Assembly (NCBI GenBank): GCA_030428205.1 | Contig: JAUIBK010000001.1 | Coordinates: 1-64,000 of the forward strand | Direction of reading: 5' to 3' | From: a bacterium | GTDB taxonomy: Bacteria; Bdellovibrionota_C; UBA2361; RFPC01 | DNA: 64,000 nt | Shown: in pieces, positions 44,514 to 54,230 of the stretch | How positions within the stretch are numbered: position 1 is the stretch's first letter | Layout of the letters: every line of letters starts with the position of its first letter | The notes under the pieces: model-generated | Databases searched by the model: none | Told to the model about the DNA's origin: nothing | The model's input: only the letters and a program-made list of their open reading frames with translations | Made by a program: the position numbers and the translations under genes

Positions 44514-45224
44514 ATGGCTAAGATTTATTCGTACGTCCTTTTTCTGACCCTGGCTCTGCTTGTGCCGCTTGGGCTATGTGCTGAGCTTTTGAGTGACCAA
44601 ACAGGTGATGGAGAAGTTGTTGTCCTGGCGTTTGGCGACAGTATTACTGCAGGTGTGGGCGATGGAACCTTCCCCGGTGACTATATCGAAGTAGCTCCCT
44701 CCTCAAGTAGTCTTCCCGGGTACCCAGGGAGGCTTTCTGAGCTCATTGGTGTGCCTGTCATTGATGCAGGAATACCCGGTGAGTTGGTGAGCGATGGAGG
44801 GGTATATCGATTCGCATCGTCAGTGATAGCAAATGATGCTGATGTTGTTCTCTTCCTCGAAGGAAGCAATGATGCGATTTTTCAAGTGTCGCCCACAGAG
44901 TTCAAGCTAAGCTTGCAAAAAATAGCAAACATAGCAGCCTCACTAGAGCGAACACTGATCTTTCAAACCCTACCGCTCTCATGTTGTAACCACTCGGGTA
45001 CAAGGCTTTTTACCACATCATATAGTGGGCAGGTTCAGCAGGTTGCCGCGCAGCATGGTCTTACAGTTATTGAGCTTGAATCAGCTTGGAACACGGAATG
45101 CCCTCAGGAAACCTCGTGTTCATTGCTTAATACACCTGAAGGCCTTCACCCTAACTCAGATGGCTACGACTTTATGGCAGAGCTTGTTGCCACTACTTTG
45201 CAAGGCGACTCACCAGATGAGTAG
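44514..45224 (+). CDS. Exported SGNH/GDSL hydrolase
   Basis: A 236-residue protein: signal peptide (LFLTLALLVPLGLC) then the full SGNH set AFGDSITAGVGD (Ser), IDAGIPGE (Gly), FLEGSND (Asn) and GLHPNSDGYDF (Asp-His region). It should be a periplasmic esterase or acetylhydrolase. ATG 44514 begins the signal peptide; an upstream ATG at 44487 adds hydrophilic residues. The MFS gene follows. Confidence 0.85.
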   Translation: MAKIYSYVLFLTLALLVPLGLCAELLSDQTGDGEVVVLAFGDSITAGVGDGTFPGDYIEVAPSSSSLPGYPGRLSELIGVPVIDAGIPGELVSDGGVYRFASSVIANDADVVLFLEGSNDAIFQVSPTEFKLSLQKIANIAASLERTLIFQTLPLSCCNHSGTRLFTTSYSGQVQQVAAQHGLTVIELESAWNTECPQETSCSLLNTPEGLHPNSDGYDFMAELVATTLQGDSPDE

Positions 45225-45241
45225 GTGAGTAAGGGGGCGGT

Positions 45242-46426
45242 ATTTCTTTTTCTACATTTCGTATTCTTATCTATCTTCAGCGTTTTAGTTCTGAGCTTTT
45301 TCCGATCTATCCGATCTACGCAATTATGCTTACCGATCGTGGAGGGTTGAGTACGAGCCAAGTAAGCTCACTTTTTGCTCTGTGGGTTTGTGTTGCTCTT
45401 GCGTCTGAAATTCCTACCGGTCTTATCGGCGACCGATTCAAGAGAAAATACGTTCTGTTAGCTTCAAATGTCATGACAGGTGTAGGGTTTGCGACGTGGT
45501 TGCTCTCTCCAAGCTATTGGGGGTACCTGTTTGGCTTTTTTATGTGGGGAGTTGGGTGGGCGCTCATGTCAGGAACGTATCAAGCGTATCTCTTTGAACG
45601 GCTCAGAGATTTCGACCGTACACACGAATTTATGAAGATGTTTTCACGAGCTGCAAGTGTAACAAAGCTCGGCATGTTTACAGCTTTCCTTCTGACGTTT
45701 TTTCTTGGTGCTAGGGAATATAATGTAGCACTTACCTGTTCGCTCATTTCTCTCGTTTTTTCTTCTCTCCTTCTTTCTGTGCTCCCAACCGGAGAAGAGC
45801 AAGAGCATGAGCGTAAACATCCGCTAGGAGAAATAAAGCAGGCATTTCGTATCGTTTGGTCTACACCGCAACTTCGGTACTACACAGTGGTCCTCTCGCT
45901 CCTTTCTGGAATTCTTGCAGTGATTGAAGAGTATGCTCCTCTGTATTATGTTTGGCAGGGAATCGACCAGGAGTGGATCCCCCTTCTTTTAGCCCTTGGA
46001 CTTCTTCTTTCAGCTGCGCTTTCTTGGGTGGGGCACCTTGTAGATGCATTACCCTGGCGGGTGTTGATGGTTCTTTTGATGAGTGCTGGTTTCGTGCTCT
46101 ACTTTTCGAGCTCAGCAGAGGTCGTCTGGGTGGTTGTTGGGATGCTCTTTTTCTTTCGTGTGATTGCCGTACTTTTTCTTATCTTAGAAGCTCGTTTACA
46201 GCACGAGTTAGAAGATGATGCACTTCGTGCAACAGCGTCGTCTATCCCAACATTTCTTGCTGAGTGTATTGCTATTGTTCTCTTTGGTGTGTCTGCTCTT
46301 CTTTCTTCATCCTTGGAAGGTGTTGCGGTTGTGCGTATGATAGCGATTCTTGTTCTGCTCCTTGGGGGTGTTTTTTTCTTTTACCGCTCATCTTCGTCTG
46401 GGGCCATCCGCACGACGCGGGGTTGA
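45242..46426 (+). CDS. MFS transporter with probable non-standard ATT start
   Basis: An MFS permease, about 394 residues, with ten or more helices. TM1 with its expected end (LFPIYPIYAIMLTDRGGLS) is encoded upstream of the first ATG at 45326. The frame opens after a TAA at 45230-45232 and has no ATG, GTG or TTG before 45326; the ATT at 45242 is preceded by AAGGGGG five bases upstream. So either ATT is the start or the N-terminus is damaged. The substrate is unknown. Its last 46 bases overlap convergent rtcB. Confidence 0.72.
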   Translation: MSFSTFRILIYLQRFSSELFPIYPIYAIMLTDRGGLSTSQVSSLFALWVCVALASEIPTGLIGDRFKRKYVLLASNVMTGVGFATWLLSPSYWGYLFGFFMWGVGWALMSGTYQAYLFERLRDFDRTHEFMKMFSRAASVTKLGMFTAFLLTFFLGAREYNVALTCSLISLVFSSLLLSVLPTGEEQEHERKHPLGEIKQAFRIVWSTPQLRYYTVVLSLLSGILAVIEEYAPLYYVWQGIDQEWIPLLLALGLLLSAALSWVGHLVDALPWRVLMVLLMSAGFVLYFSSSAEVVWVVVGMLFFFRVIAVLFLILEARLQHELEDDALRATASSIPTFLAECIAIVLFGVSALLSSSLEGVAVVRMIAILVLLLGGVFFFYRSSSSGAIRTTRG

Positions 46427-47769
46427 AAGGTTGCTCGTGGTGCGACGAGATCTTTTTGAGCAGCCATTACACCATAAATATCCTTATATGCATGTGGTGC
46501 TTCATCGAGCCCAGCTGACATGAGCCAGATGCCATTATCGTTGAGAAGCTTTTTTACAGCGTGCATGGTCGTAGAGCGTTTGGCTTGTTTGCGAGACATA
46601 AGCCTTCCTGCTCCATGCGCACAGGAGCGTAGCGAGGTTTCGTTGCCAAGACCCTCAACGAGGAATCCCGGTGCGAGCATGCTTCCTGGAATATAACCTA
46701 TCTCTCCTTTTGCTGCTGGAGTAGCTCCTTTACGGTGTACAATAAGTTCTTCACCGTTATGCTCCTCTTTCCAAGCAAAATTGTGGTGATTTTCGAACTG
46801 CGCAAGTTGCGCTTGGCTGAGAGCCTTTGAGATATCACGGTGAATAACGTGATGATTGGCTGAGGCGTATGCTCCCATGAGCTGCATCGCTTCCCAGTAC
46901 TCTGCACCTTCGGCGTTCATGTCGAGCCATGCAAGATGGCGTTTCTTTGATGGAAGTTTGGGGTGGAGATCTTGTGCGATGGCGCAATAGTGTGTGGCTA
47001 CTTTAGCGCCAGGGCCACGCGAGCCGCTGTGTGAGACAAGGGCAACGTACTCCCCAGCTGGTACTCCACAAAAATCTTCTTCAAAATGAATTTCTCCAAA
47101 CTCAACAAAATGGTTTCCAGAGCCACTTGTGCCGAGCTGTTTCCATGCCTTGTCTTTGAGCGTTGATGTTCGAGGGGTGACGGTCCAGTCTCGATCCATA
47201 ACGTCGTGATTCTTTGGGCGCTCCCAAGCTGCGCCGAGGCCAAACTGAGTGTTCTTATAAATGATCTGTTCGAGCCGAGTCCTGTTTCTTTTTAGTTGGC
47301 TCGATGGCATATCGTAGACGGTGACCATGACACGACACGCGATATCTATTCCGACAGCATATGGAATGACCGCGTCTTTTGTGGCAAGCACTCCGCCGAT
47401 AGGGAGTCCGTATCCCACGTGAGCGTCAGGCATAAGTGCTCCGCGCACAGCTACTGGGAGCGAACACGCCTCAGTCATTTGTGAAAAGGTGTCACTGTCG
47501 ATCTCCTCTCCCCAATGTGGGTATGGTGTGTTCTCAAAAGTATACCCACCATCTGCTGGCGTATGCCGCTCTCGAATGATTGCTTCAGCGAGTTCTGCAT
47601 AGTGTTTGTGTTCAAGATACTCCTCTGGAGCGTTCGAGATCAGTTGGAGGTCGCTTTTTAGTTCGGATTTTTTAATTCCAAGCCGCTTTGAAATGCTTGC
47701 AAGTTGGATTGCTATCTTTTGTACCGTGTCTCCACTTAGCCCATACTTTTCGAGCTCTTTTTTTTTCAT
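46381..47769 (-). CDS. rtcB: RNA-splicing ligase RtcB
   Basis: A 462-residue RtcB: LMPDAHVGYGLPIGGVLAT, GIDIACRVMVTVY, GTSGSGNHFVEFG, SHSGSRGPGAKVA, HRKGATPAAKGE and GAGRLMSR are present, including the Cys/His metal ligands and the GTP-accepting His region. RtcB joins 2',3'-cyclic phosphate or 3'-phosphate RNA ends to 5'-OH ends. No archease or RtcA gene is adjacent. Confidence 0.95.
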   Translation of the reverse strand: MKKKELEKYGLSGDTVQKIAIQLASISKRLGIKKSELKSDLQLISNAPEEYLEHKHYAELAEAIIRERHTPADGGYTFENTPYPHWGEEIDSDTFSQMTEACSLPVAVRGALMPDAHVGYGLPIGGVLATKDAVIPYAVGIDIACRVMVTVYDMPSSQLKRNRTRLEQIIYKNTQFGLGAAWERPKNHDVMDRDWTVTPRTSTLKDKAWKQLGTSGSGNHFVEFGEIHFEEDFCGVPAGEYVALVSHSGSRGPGAKVATHYCAIAQDLHPKLPSKKRHLAWLDMNAEGAEYWEAMQLMGAYASANHHVIHRDISKALSQAQLAQFENHHNFAWKEEHNGEELIVHRKGATPAAKGEIGYIPGSMLAPGFLVEGLGNETSLRSCAHGAGRLMSRKQAKRSTTMHAVKKLLNDNGIWLMSAGLDEAPHAYKDIYGVMAAQKDLVAPRATFQPRVVRMAPDEDER

Positions 47770-47840
47770 AACGGCTCCTTGAGAGATAGGAAAAGTGTAC
47801 TTTGACCAAGTGTGAATTCATACCGTAATATTACTCTTCT

Positions 47841-48665
47841 ATGAACCTTTTCTTGTCGCATCTCTGGATTCTTACTCTTGACGAGCTCTCTCAACTCTTT
47901 ACGAGAAAGCGCGCACTCATTGCCTTTGTGCTCTATGTGGTAATGGTTGGCTTTGTGATTTATGGTTTTAGCAGAATTGATAGTACGATGACTGATTTTC
48001 TCCAGGAGCGTGGAATTCCCAAACTGAATGGAAAGAATCTTCTTGCACATGGAGGAAATTTCCCCGGAAGAGAAGTTGTATCTCAGCTCCTTGATTGGCC
48101 AATAACCTTTGTTCTTTTCCAGTTTTTTGCTGCTATTTGGATGAGTGAGTTAATAGCGCTTGTCAGTTGTGATGTCATCAGTCGTGATCGCGAAAGGGGA
48201 TCACTTCGATTCCTCTTTCTTCGAACATCTCGAGAGGCGTATTACTTCTCGAAGTTCCTTGCACACTTTCTCCTCTATGTGTGTATACATATTGTTTCGC
48301 TAGCTCTCTTAAGTCTCGCATCAATTTTTTTGAGCGATGGACTGAGTTTCTTGGGAGTACTTGAACCATTTCTCTCTTACTCCTGGTCGCTGATCCCCTT
48401 ATTGGCGCTCACATTGGCCCTGACCGTTTTTGCTTCGTCTCTCTCTCGTTCTATTGTCGGAGCCCTTCTCATCATCCATCTGCTTTGGATTCCTGTATTT
48501 ATCCTTCTCACCTGGGAGATTATCCCTCTGTTCTCATGGAAGATGGTTGTTGGAATTGTTGCCCCCTTTGGTCAGTTCGCACTCATGAATGGGATTGGCA
48601 ATACGGTTCTTGCTCTTACTTTTTTCGTTTCTGGCTTTCTTCTCTTTCGTCGTGCTGAGGTGTAG
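47841..48665 (+). CDS. ABC-2-type transporter permease
   Basis: A 274-residue permease with six hydrophobic segments. The cytoplasmic loop CDVISRDRERGSLRFLF is characteristic of ABC-2-type exporters in the NatB/CcmB-like class. The ATPase gene follows two bases after its stop. The substrate is unknown. Confidence 0.85.
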   Translation: MNLFLSHLWILTLDELSQLFTRKRALIAFVLYVVMVGFVIYGFSRIDSTMTDFLQERGIPKLNGKNLLAHGGNFPGREVVSQLLDWPITFVLFQFFAAIWMSELIALVSCDVISRDRERGSLRFLFLRTSREAYYFSKFLAHFLLYVCIHIVSLALLSLASIFLSDGLSFLGVLEPFLSYSWSLIPLLALTLALTVFASSLSRSIVGALLIIHLLWIPVFILLTWEIIPLFSWKMVVGIVAPFGQFALMNGIGNTVLALTFFVSGFLLFRRAEV

Positions 48666-48667
48666 AG

Positions 48668-49588
48668 ATGACAGCGGCATTAGAGGTAACAGAGCTCAAG
48701 AAGCATTTTGGTAAAGTACAAGCACTTCAAGGTCTCACCTTTTCTCTCCCGGAGGGAGTCTGTTGCGCTTTTGTGGGAGCAAACGGCGCAGGAAAAACAA
48801 CGACCTTTTCTCTCGTTGGTGGTTTTTTACGGCCAGCCTCGGGGAAGATTTCGATTGCTGGAAATCAAGTCGCCTCACTTCAAGGAGCACATGGAAAAGT
48901 GGGGATACTTCCACAAGACATGCGTTTTTTTGAAGAGAGAACGTTATCAAGTCAGCTCCTTCTCTTTGCGAAGCTCGTAGGATTTGCTGGACAAGAAGCG
49001 GAGAGTGAAGTTGAGCGAGTTCTTTCCGCTGTTGCTCTCAGTGAAAAAAGGAATCAACCAGCGCGTGCTCTTTCGCGTGGTATGCGTGTTCGTCTTGGCA
49101 TTGCTCAAGCATTAATCGGCTCTCCACCGCTTATTCTTCTTGATGAGCCAATGGCAGGCCTCGATCCAGTCGTTCGCTCGCAGATTCGCGAGCTGATCGG
49201 CAGTCTCGGCGAGAAGACCACCGTCGTGATAAGCTCTCACGAGCTTGGAGAGTTACAGAATTTTTGTGATTACATTTGTATTATCGACAAAGGTGAGTGT
49301 GTATTTGTCGGACCCATGAAGCAGGTTCTACAAGGCGATGTGAAGAGAGTGACCTATTCACTTGAAAGACTCCCTGACAATCTCACTGAGCTTACCAATC
49401 TCCTCTCCTCTCATGAGGTAAGTTCCGTAGACAAAGACAACGCTCTGATTGTTGAGTTCGCACAAAGCTCTCTTACTGAGGTGAATAAAATCGTCTTAGC
49501 CTGGTTGCTCAAAGAGCAGATTCCTATTCTTGAGGTATCGTTTGAAGATAGTCTTCAAGAGGCTTATCTAAGGATTATAGGACAATGA
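48668..49588 (+). CDS. ABC transporter ATPase
   Basis: 306 residues: Walker A GANGAGKTT, Q-loop region VGILPQD, a variant signature LSRGMRVRLGIAQAL, Walker B LILLDEPMAGLDP and the switch SHELGELQ. The C-terminal 90 residues are an accessory domain. It pairs with the ABC-2 permease upstream as an exporter. Confidence 0.92.
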   Translation: MTAALEVTELKKHFGKVQALQGLTFSLPEGVCCAFVGANGAGKTTTFSLVGGFLRPASGKISIAGNQVASLQGAHGKVGILPQDMRFFEERTLSSQLLLFAKLVGFAGQEAESEVERVLSAVALSEKRNQPARALSRGMRVRLGIAQALIGSPPLILLDEPMAGLDPVVRSQIRELIGSLGEKTTVVISSHELGELQNFCDYICIIDKGECVFVGPMKQVLQGDVKRVTYSLERLPDNLTELTNLLSSHEVSSVDKDNALIVEFAQSSLTEVNKIVLAWLLKEQIPILEVSFEDSLQEAYLRIIGQ

Positions 49589-49634
49589 AGAGTTTTCTTG
49601 CTTCAAGAAATCGCTTAAGGCCGTTTTGCTGTGG

Positions 49635-50051
49635 CTATTGATTTGAAGAGAGCAGGTTTACAAGTACTCTGCGGTTGTGAGTATCGCTCCTATGCTCCCA
49701 GAGGTAAATCCCTTGCCACGTGCCTAGAGCGAGACTCCCGTTCATTATTGGGATGGAAAGGGTGGTAGCAGTTAGTGCCGACTTGATGTGGGACGGCATA
49801 TCGTCGGGGCCCTCGTGGGTATGAGTAAATTCTGGATCGTTTTCAGGAACAAGCCGACAGAGCCACTGCTCAAGATCGTGCCGTGCGCTTGGATCAGCAT
49901 TCTCTTGAATCGTAAGGCTCGCTGAGGTATGTCGTACAAAGAGGGTGCAGAGACCGTCAGCAATTTTTACGTCTTGAACGACTTGGCGTACTTCGGATGT
50001 AATCTCGTGTAAACCTTGACCGTTTGTATGAATGGAAAGCTCGGTGTTCAT
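49635..50051 (-). CDS. yjbQ: YjbQ family (UPF0047) protein
   Basis: The 138-residue product has LFVRHTSASLTIQENADP and DMPSHIKSALTATTLSIPI, then GTWQGIYLWEHR, the full UPF0047 pattern. Some members show thiamine-phosphate synthase side activity; the physiological role is unsettled. It is divergent from the DUF4397 lipoprotein gene, 27 bases away. Confidence 0.9.
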   Translation of the reverse strand: MNTELSIHTNGQGLHEITSEVRQVVQDVKIADGLCTLFVRHTSASLTIQENADPSARHDLEQWLCRLVPENDPEFTHTHEGPDDMPSHIKSALTATTLSIPIMNGSLALGTWQGIYLWEHRSDTHNRRVLVNLLSSNQ

Positions 50052-50078
50052 ACCAAGAGCTGTACCATAGGACTACGT

Positions 50079-50753
50079 ATGAAAAAAGTACTGCTTGTTT
50101 TCCTTCTCTTTCTCTCTTCTTGTGGAGGAGGAGGTGGTGGTGGAGAATCAAGCTCCCCCAATGACGATTTTGTTGGTACAAACAGCAGTGGAGTGCGTGT
50201 GATTCACGGAGCGCTTGATGCACCTCCGTTTGATCTCTTCTCTAATGCTCGCACAGGTGAGATCCTTCAGCGGAGTCGCTTTGCAGGGCCTAGTGGCTAC
50301 TCGTCTTTACCAGTAGGAGAACAGGTCCTTTCCCTTGCACCTGCTCGAGTTGGGGGAGAGAGAAAGACCAAAACGGTAAACTACGGAGCAGGAGAGCGCT
50401 ATTCACTCTTTGTCCGAAGCAGCGCGGGGGATGGAGCGACGAGCGTTGGTGTTATTCAAGACTCTCCTCCTGAGCTCTCTTCTGGTGAAGCTGCACTGCG
50501 GGTGTTTCATGGGGTATCTGCTGTTGATTCAATCTCGGCGAAGGTGGCTAGCTCTAGTCCCTTGATTGTCACACACGGACAAGCAAGTAGTTACCTGATT
50601 CTTCCTGCAGGCGAGATCTCTTATATCATTCGACATTCATCAGAGGGGTATGCTTTTTTGAGCGGCTCGCTTCTTATGCAAGAGGGAGAGGTCGGCGATC
50701 TTTTGGTGGCTGGAGAGCCTGGGATATACCTCAAGGCGATGCTATATAAGTGA
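50079..50753 (+). CDS. DUF4397 lipoprotein
   Basis: The 224-residue product starts MKKVLLVFLLFLSSCGGGGGGG: lipobox LSSC followed by a Gly linker. The mature part matches DUF4397 (VRVIHGALDAPPFDLF, and a second half starting ALRVFHGVSAVDSISA), a beta-sandwich repeat found in surface proteins of unknown role. ATG 50079 is chosen because the signal peptide begins there. Confidence 0.8.
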   Translation: MKKVLLVFLLFLSSCGGGGGGGESSSPNDDFVGTNSSGVRVIHGALDAPPFDLFSNARTGEILQRSRFAGPSGYSSLPVGEQVLSLAPARVGGERKTKTVNYGAGERYSLFVRSSAGDGATSVGVIQDSPPELSSGEAALRVFHGVSAVDSISAKVASSSPLIVTHGQASSYLILPAGEISYIIRHSSEGYAFLSGSLLMQEGEVGDLLVAGEPGIYLKAMLYK

Positions 50754-50952
50754 TGTGAGGCTTTGAGTTGCTTATAAGCTGAGTTAAGACTTAAACCAAA
50801 GGTGAGTTCTTCGGCTCGAACCTTGTCCTAGTCTTGCTCTACAAGAGTTGTAGGCTCAGTTGCTGGAATGTTGGCGACCTTCCATTGCCACACGACACCT
50901 CCTCGCGCTAGTCTGTAGGGTACCGTTTTAGCGATTCTCCCTAGAGGCTTCT

Positions 50953-52395
50953 ATGAGCACATCATCGACGACGAAACCTGATCAATTACACCACGCACTT
51001 CCCTCTGCTGGATACTCCGTTACGGTTCGTTTGAAGCTTGATAATATTCCAGGGACCTTTGCCAAGGTTGTCCAGTACTTAGCAGAAGCTGGTGCCTCTC
51101 TTACTGAAGTAAAGTTGAAGTATAGTGATTTTAACTTTCTTATCCGAGACATCACTATTAACTGTAAGAGCTCAAAACATCTGCACGAAATTGCCAAGGG
51201 GGTTGGTGAAGTAGAAGGGGTGACTTGCCAGGACTGGAAAGATGACACCTTTGAACTACATCGTGGCGGAAAGCTTGAAATACACTCTCGAGCTGAGCTA
51301 CGCACGACTGACGAGCTTTCGCGGGCGTATACTCCAGGCGTCGCTCGCGTATGTAATGCCATCCACAAGGATGTCTCTCAAGCGTATGAGTATACGATTA
51401 AATCCAACTCTGTTGCTGTTCTCACTGATGGGAGTGCGGTACTTGGTTTAGGCAACATAGGGCCAGAAGCAGCGATGCCAGTTATGGAAGGAAAGGCTGT
51501 TCTCTTTAAACAGTTTGCTGGCGTTGATGCGTACCCTATTTGCCTTGCAACACAAGATACCGAAGAGATCATCAAGATTGCGAAAAGTATTGCGCCTGGG
51601 TTTGGTGGAATTAATCTTGAGGATATTACCGCGCCACGCTGCTTTGAGATTGAGAATCGGCTGCGTGAGGAGCTAGACATTCCCGTGTTTCATGACGATC
51701 AGCACGGGACGGCAGCCGTCGTACTGGCTGGAGTCCTCAACTCTCTCAAGATTGTGCAGAAGAAGCTCTCAGATCTAAAAATCGTCGTTAATGGATTTGG
51801 CGCTGGTGGAGTCGCCTGTACCCGTATCCTTCTCGCTGCGGGAGCAAAGAACATTATACCTTGTGACAGAGCTGGCGCCGTTTACCGTGGACGAACCGAG
51901 CGAATGAACCCGGTCAAAGAGGAGCTTATTCAAAAAACGAACCCTGATAATGAGCAAGGCTCGATAGCGGATGTGATTCGTGGAGCAGATCTTTTTATTG
52001 GAGTTTCTAAGCCTGGCGCAATTGACCGGGCGATGGTGAAGAGTATGGCCTCAGATCCCATTGTCTTTGCGCTCTCAAATCCAGTGCCTGAAGTAATGCC
52101 TGAAGAAATTAAAGATGTTGCCCGAGTGATTGCTACTGGACGCTCCGACTACGCCAATCAGGTCAATAATGTGCTCGTTTTTCCGGGAATTTTTCGCGGA
52201 GCACTGGAGGCACGAGCTTCAGACATTACCGATTCGATGAAGCTGGCGTCTGCTACTGCTGTTGCTGAGTCTATTGCAGACGGCGATATTCATGAACGGT
52301 ATGTTATACCAAGTGTATTTCATGGTGGAATCGCTGATAGAGTGGCCAGCGCGGTTGTTGCTGCTGCAAAGAAAGATGGGGTTGCTCGTATCTAA
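50953..52395 (+). CDS. Malic enzyme with N-terminal ACT domain
   Basis: 480 residues. Residues 20-95 resemble an ACT ligand-binding domain (VTVRLKLDNIPGTFAKVVQYL). The rest is a short-type malic enzyme: YTPGVARVC, VLTDGSAVLGLGNIGPEA, PVFHDDQHGTAAVVLAG and NGFGAGGVACTRIL (NAD-binding). It oxidatively decarboxylates malate to pyruvate; the ACT domain suggests allosteric control. It is followed by an antiporter gene. Confidence 0.92.
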   Translation: MSTSSTTKPDQLHHALPSAGYSVTVRLKLDNIPGTFAKVVQYLAEAGASLTEVKLKYSDFNFLIRDITINCKSSKHLHEIAKGVGEVEGVTCQDWKDDTFELHRGGKLEIHSRAELRTTDELSRAYTPGVARVCNAIHKDVSQAYEYTIKSNSVAVLTDGSAVLGLGNIGPEAAMPVMEGKAVLFKQFAGVDAYPICLATQDTEEIIKIAKSIAPGFGGINLEDITAPRCFEIENRLREELDIPVFHDDQHGTAAVVLAGVLNSLKIVQKKLSDLKIVVNGFGAGGVACTRILLAAGAKNIIPCDRAGAVYRGRTERMNPVKEELIQKTNPDNEQGSIADVIRGADLFIGVSKPGAIDRAMVKSMASDPIVFALSNPVPEVMPEEIKDVARVIATGRSDYANQVNNVLVFPGIFRGALEARASDITDSMKLASATAVAESIADGDIHERYVIPSVFHGGIADRVASAVVAAAKKDGVARI

Positions 52396-52421
52396 GGTAT
52401 TCCTTGTAAGGATCGTTTTGT

Positions 52422-53399
52422 ATGTGGACTGAGATTGGTTTTGTCCTCATTGGGTTTGTCGTATTGATCTTTGGTGCCGAGATTCTCGTTCGTGGTGCTC
52501 GTCATATTGCACTCTCTTTTGGTGTCTCTACTCTCATCATTGGACTCACTATTGTAGCGTTTGGGACTTCTGCTCCAGAGCTTTTTGTCTCACTTGCGGC
52601 CGCGCTTGATGGTAACGCTGATGTTGCTATTGGAAATGTTATCGGGAGTAATCTCTTTAATATTCTGGTGATTATTGGTCTTACCGCCGTTATCTCTCCT
52701 GTAACAATAGCACCATCGATTATTCGGCGTGATATGCCGGCGATGGTTCTAGCCCTTTTTCTCTTCGTGTTCTTTTCTCGGGATTTGATCATTAGTCGAG
52801 TCGAAGGAGGAGTTCTCTTCGCAGGAATACTTCTTTATCTTTGGGGAAACTATCTGCTTGTAACGAGAGGAGAGTTGACGCTTGAGGCTGAGGTTATTGA
52901 AAGAAGCGATGAGGGGCATGAGAAGAAATCGAACTTCTTCTTAAGTTGTGTCCTCATTCTTTTGGGGCTTGGAGGTTTAGTACTCGGAGCCAATCTCATT
53001 GTTGAAAATGCAACAATTGTTGCTCGTGCCTTTGGTGTCTCCGATCTCGTTATTGGAGTTACTCTTGTTGCCGCAGGAACTTCGCTTCCTGAGCTTGCCA
53101 CCACCGTGGTGGCTGCGTATAAGGGAGAGCCAGATCTGGCAGTAGGAAACGCCGTTGGGAGCAACATCTTTAATGTTCTGTGCGTGATTGGCCTTACTGC
53201 TCTTTTTGTCCCGTTAAGTGTTGATGCGGCTGCTTTTGATTTTGATATGCTCTACATGCTTGTGGCATGTGCGCTTGTCTGGCCGCTGATGTTTTTTATG
53301 CGAGAGTTGCGACTTTTTTCCGGAGGAGTGCTCCTGATCACTTACGGAGCGTATATTACTTTTATTCTTATGAGTGGGAGAGTTGAGGTTGGCGGCTGA
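52422..53399 (+). CDS. CaCA-family Na+/Ca2+ antiporter
   Basis: A 325-residue membrane protein with two alpha repeats: GLTIVAFGTSAPELFVSL and GVTLVAAGTSLPELATTV, each followed by GNVIGSNLFNIL or GNAVGSNIFNVL. The layout is the YrbG/CaCA cation exchanger type with about ten helices. The stop overlaps the uppP start region. Confidence 0.92.
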   Translation: MWTEIGFVLIGFVVLIFGAEILVRGARHIALSFGVSTLIIGLTIVAFGTSAPELFVSLAAALDGNADVAIGNVIGSNLFNILVIIGLTAVISPVTIAPSIIRRDMPAMVLALFLFVFFSRDLIISRVEGGVLFAGILLYLWGNYLLVTRGELTLEAEVIERSDEGHEKKSNFFLSCVLILLGLGGLVLGANLIVENATIVARAFGVSDLVIGVTLVAAGTSLPELATTVVAAYKGEPDLAVGNAVGSNIFNVLCVIGLTALFVPLSVDAAAFDFDMLYMLVACALVWPLMFFMRELRLFSGGVLLITYGAYITFILMSGRVEVGG

Positions 53400-54198
53400 G
53401 ACGTGGAAAGCTTTCGTACTTGGTGTCGTTGAGGGGCTGACAGAATTTATTCCTGTTTCAAGCACGGGGCACCTTATCCTCTTTGGTGATGCCATAGAGT
53501 TTCACGGAGAACTCGCCTCTACTTTTGAAATATTTATACAGCTTGGAGCTATTCTCGCTGTTGTGTATCTCTATTTTTCACGTTTTCTCAGTTTACTCCC
53601 GACTACCCAGAATAACTCCAAAGGCGGACTAGCTGGTTTTTCGGGTTGTATCAAACTGGCCGTGGCGTGTTTACCTGCCTTTGTGCTTGGTCCGTTGGTG
53701 CATAGCTCTATTAAAGCCTATCTCTTTTTCCCTGCACCTGTTGCCATTGCTCTGATTGCTGGGGGAGTGGTGCTTATTGCCGTTGATAGAGGAGATCGCA
53801 ATCCTTCAGTGCTTGATGTTGATTCTCTCTCGTTAAAGCAGTGTTTTGGGATAGGGGTGTGTCAATGCGCTGCTCTTTGGCCCGGTGTTTCACGATCTGG
53901 GGCGACAATTATTGGTGGTATGCTACTTGGTTTAGAGCGAAAAGTTGCAGCGGAGTTCTCTTTTCTGCTCGCCGTACCTGTCATGTTTGCCGCCGTAATC
54001 TACGATCTCTATAAAAGCCGTGCTGCTTTTGAAAGCGACGATCTCCTTGTCTTCGCCATCGGCTTTATCGTTTCATTTGTCACAGCGATTATTGCTATCC
54101 GTTTCTTCTTAAAACTCCTCGGAAGCCATACGATGCAACCGTTTGGGTATTATCGGGTTGTGTTGGGGGCGGTGGTGCTTGGGTTGTTGTTTTTATAA
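53374..54198 (+). CDS. uppP: Undecaprenyl-diphosphate phosphatase
   Basis: About 270 residues, integral membrane. EGLTEFIPVSSTGHLIL and WPGVSRSGATIIGG are the catalytic regions of BacA/UppP, which recycles the lipid carrier for cell-wall synthesis. The start is GTG 53374 or TTG 53383 or 53389; GGGAGAG and GAGG lie among these and all overlap the antiporter end, so the two are translationally coupled. Confidence 0.92.
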   Translation: MGELRLAAETWKAFVLGVVEGLTEFIPVSSTGHLILFGDAIEFHGELASTFEIFIQLGAILAVVYLYFSRFLSLLPTTQNNSKGGLAGFSGCIKLAVACLPAFVLGPLVHSSIKAYLFFPAPVAIALIAGGVVLIAVDRGDRNPSVLDVDSLSLKQCFGIGVCQCAALWPGVSRSGATIIGGMLLGLERKVAAEFSFLLAVPVMFAAVIYDLYKSRAAFESDDLLVFAIGFIVSFVTAIIAIRFFLKLLGSHTMQPFGYYRVVLGAVVLGLLFL

Positions 54199-54230
54199 GC
54201 GCCCCTTCCAAGTTTTCTATCTCGCCCCCT

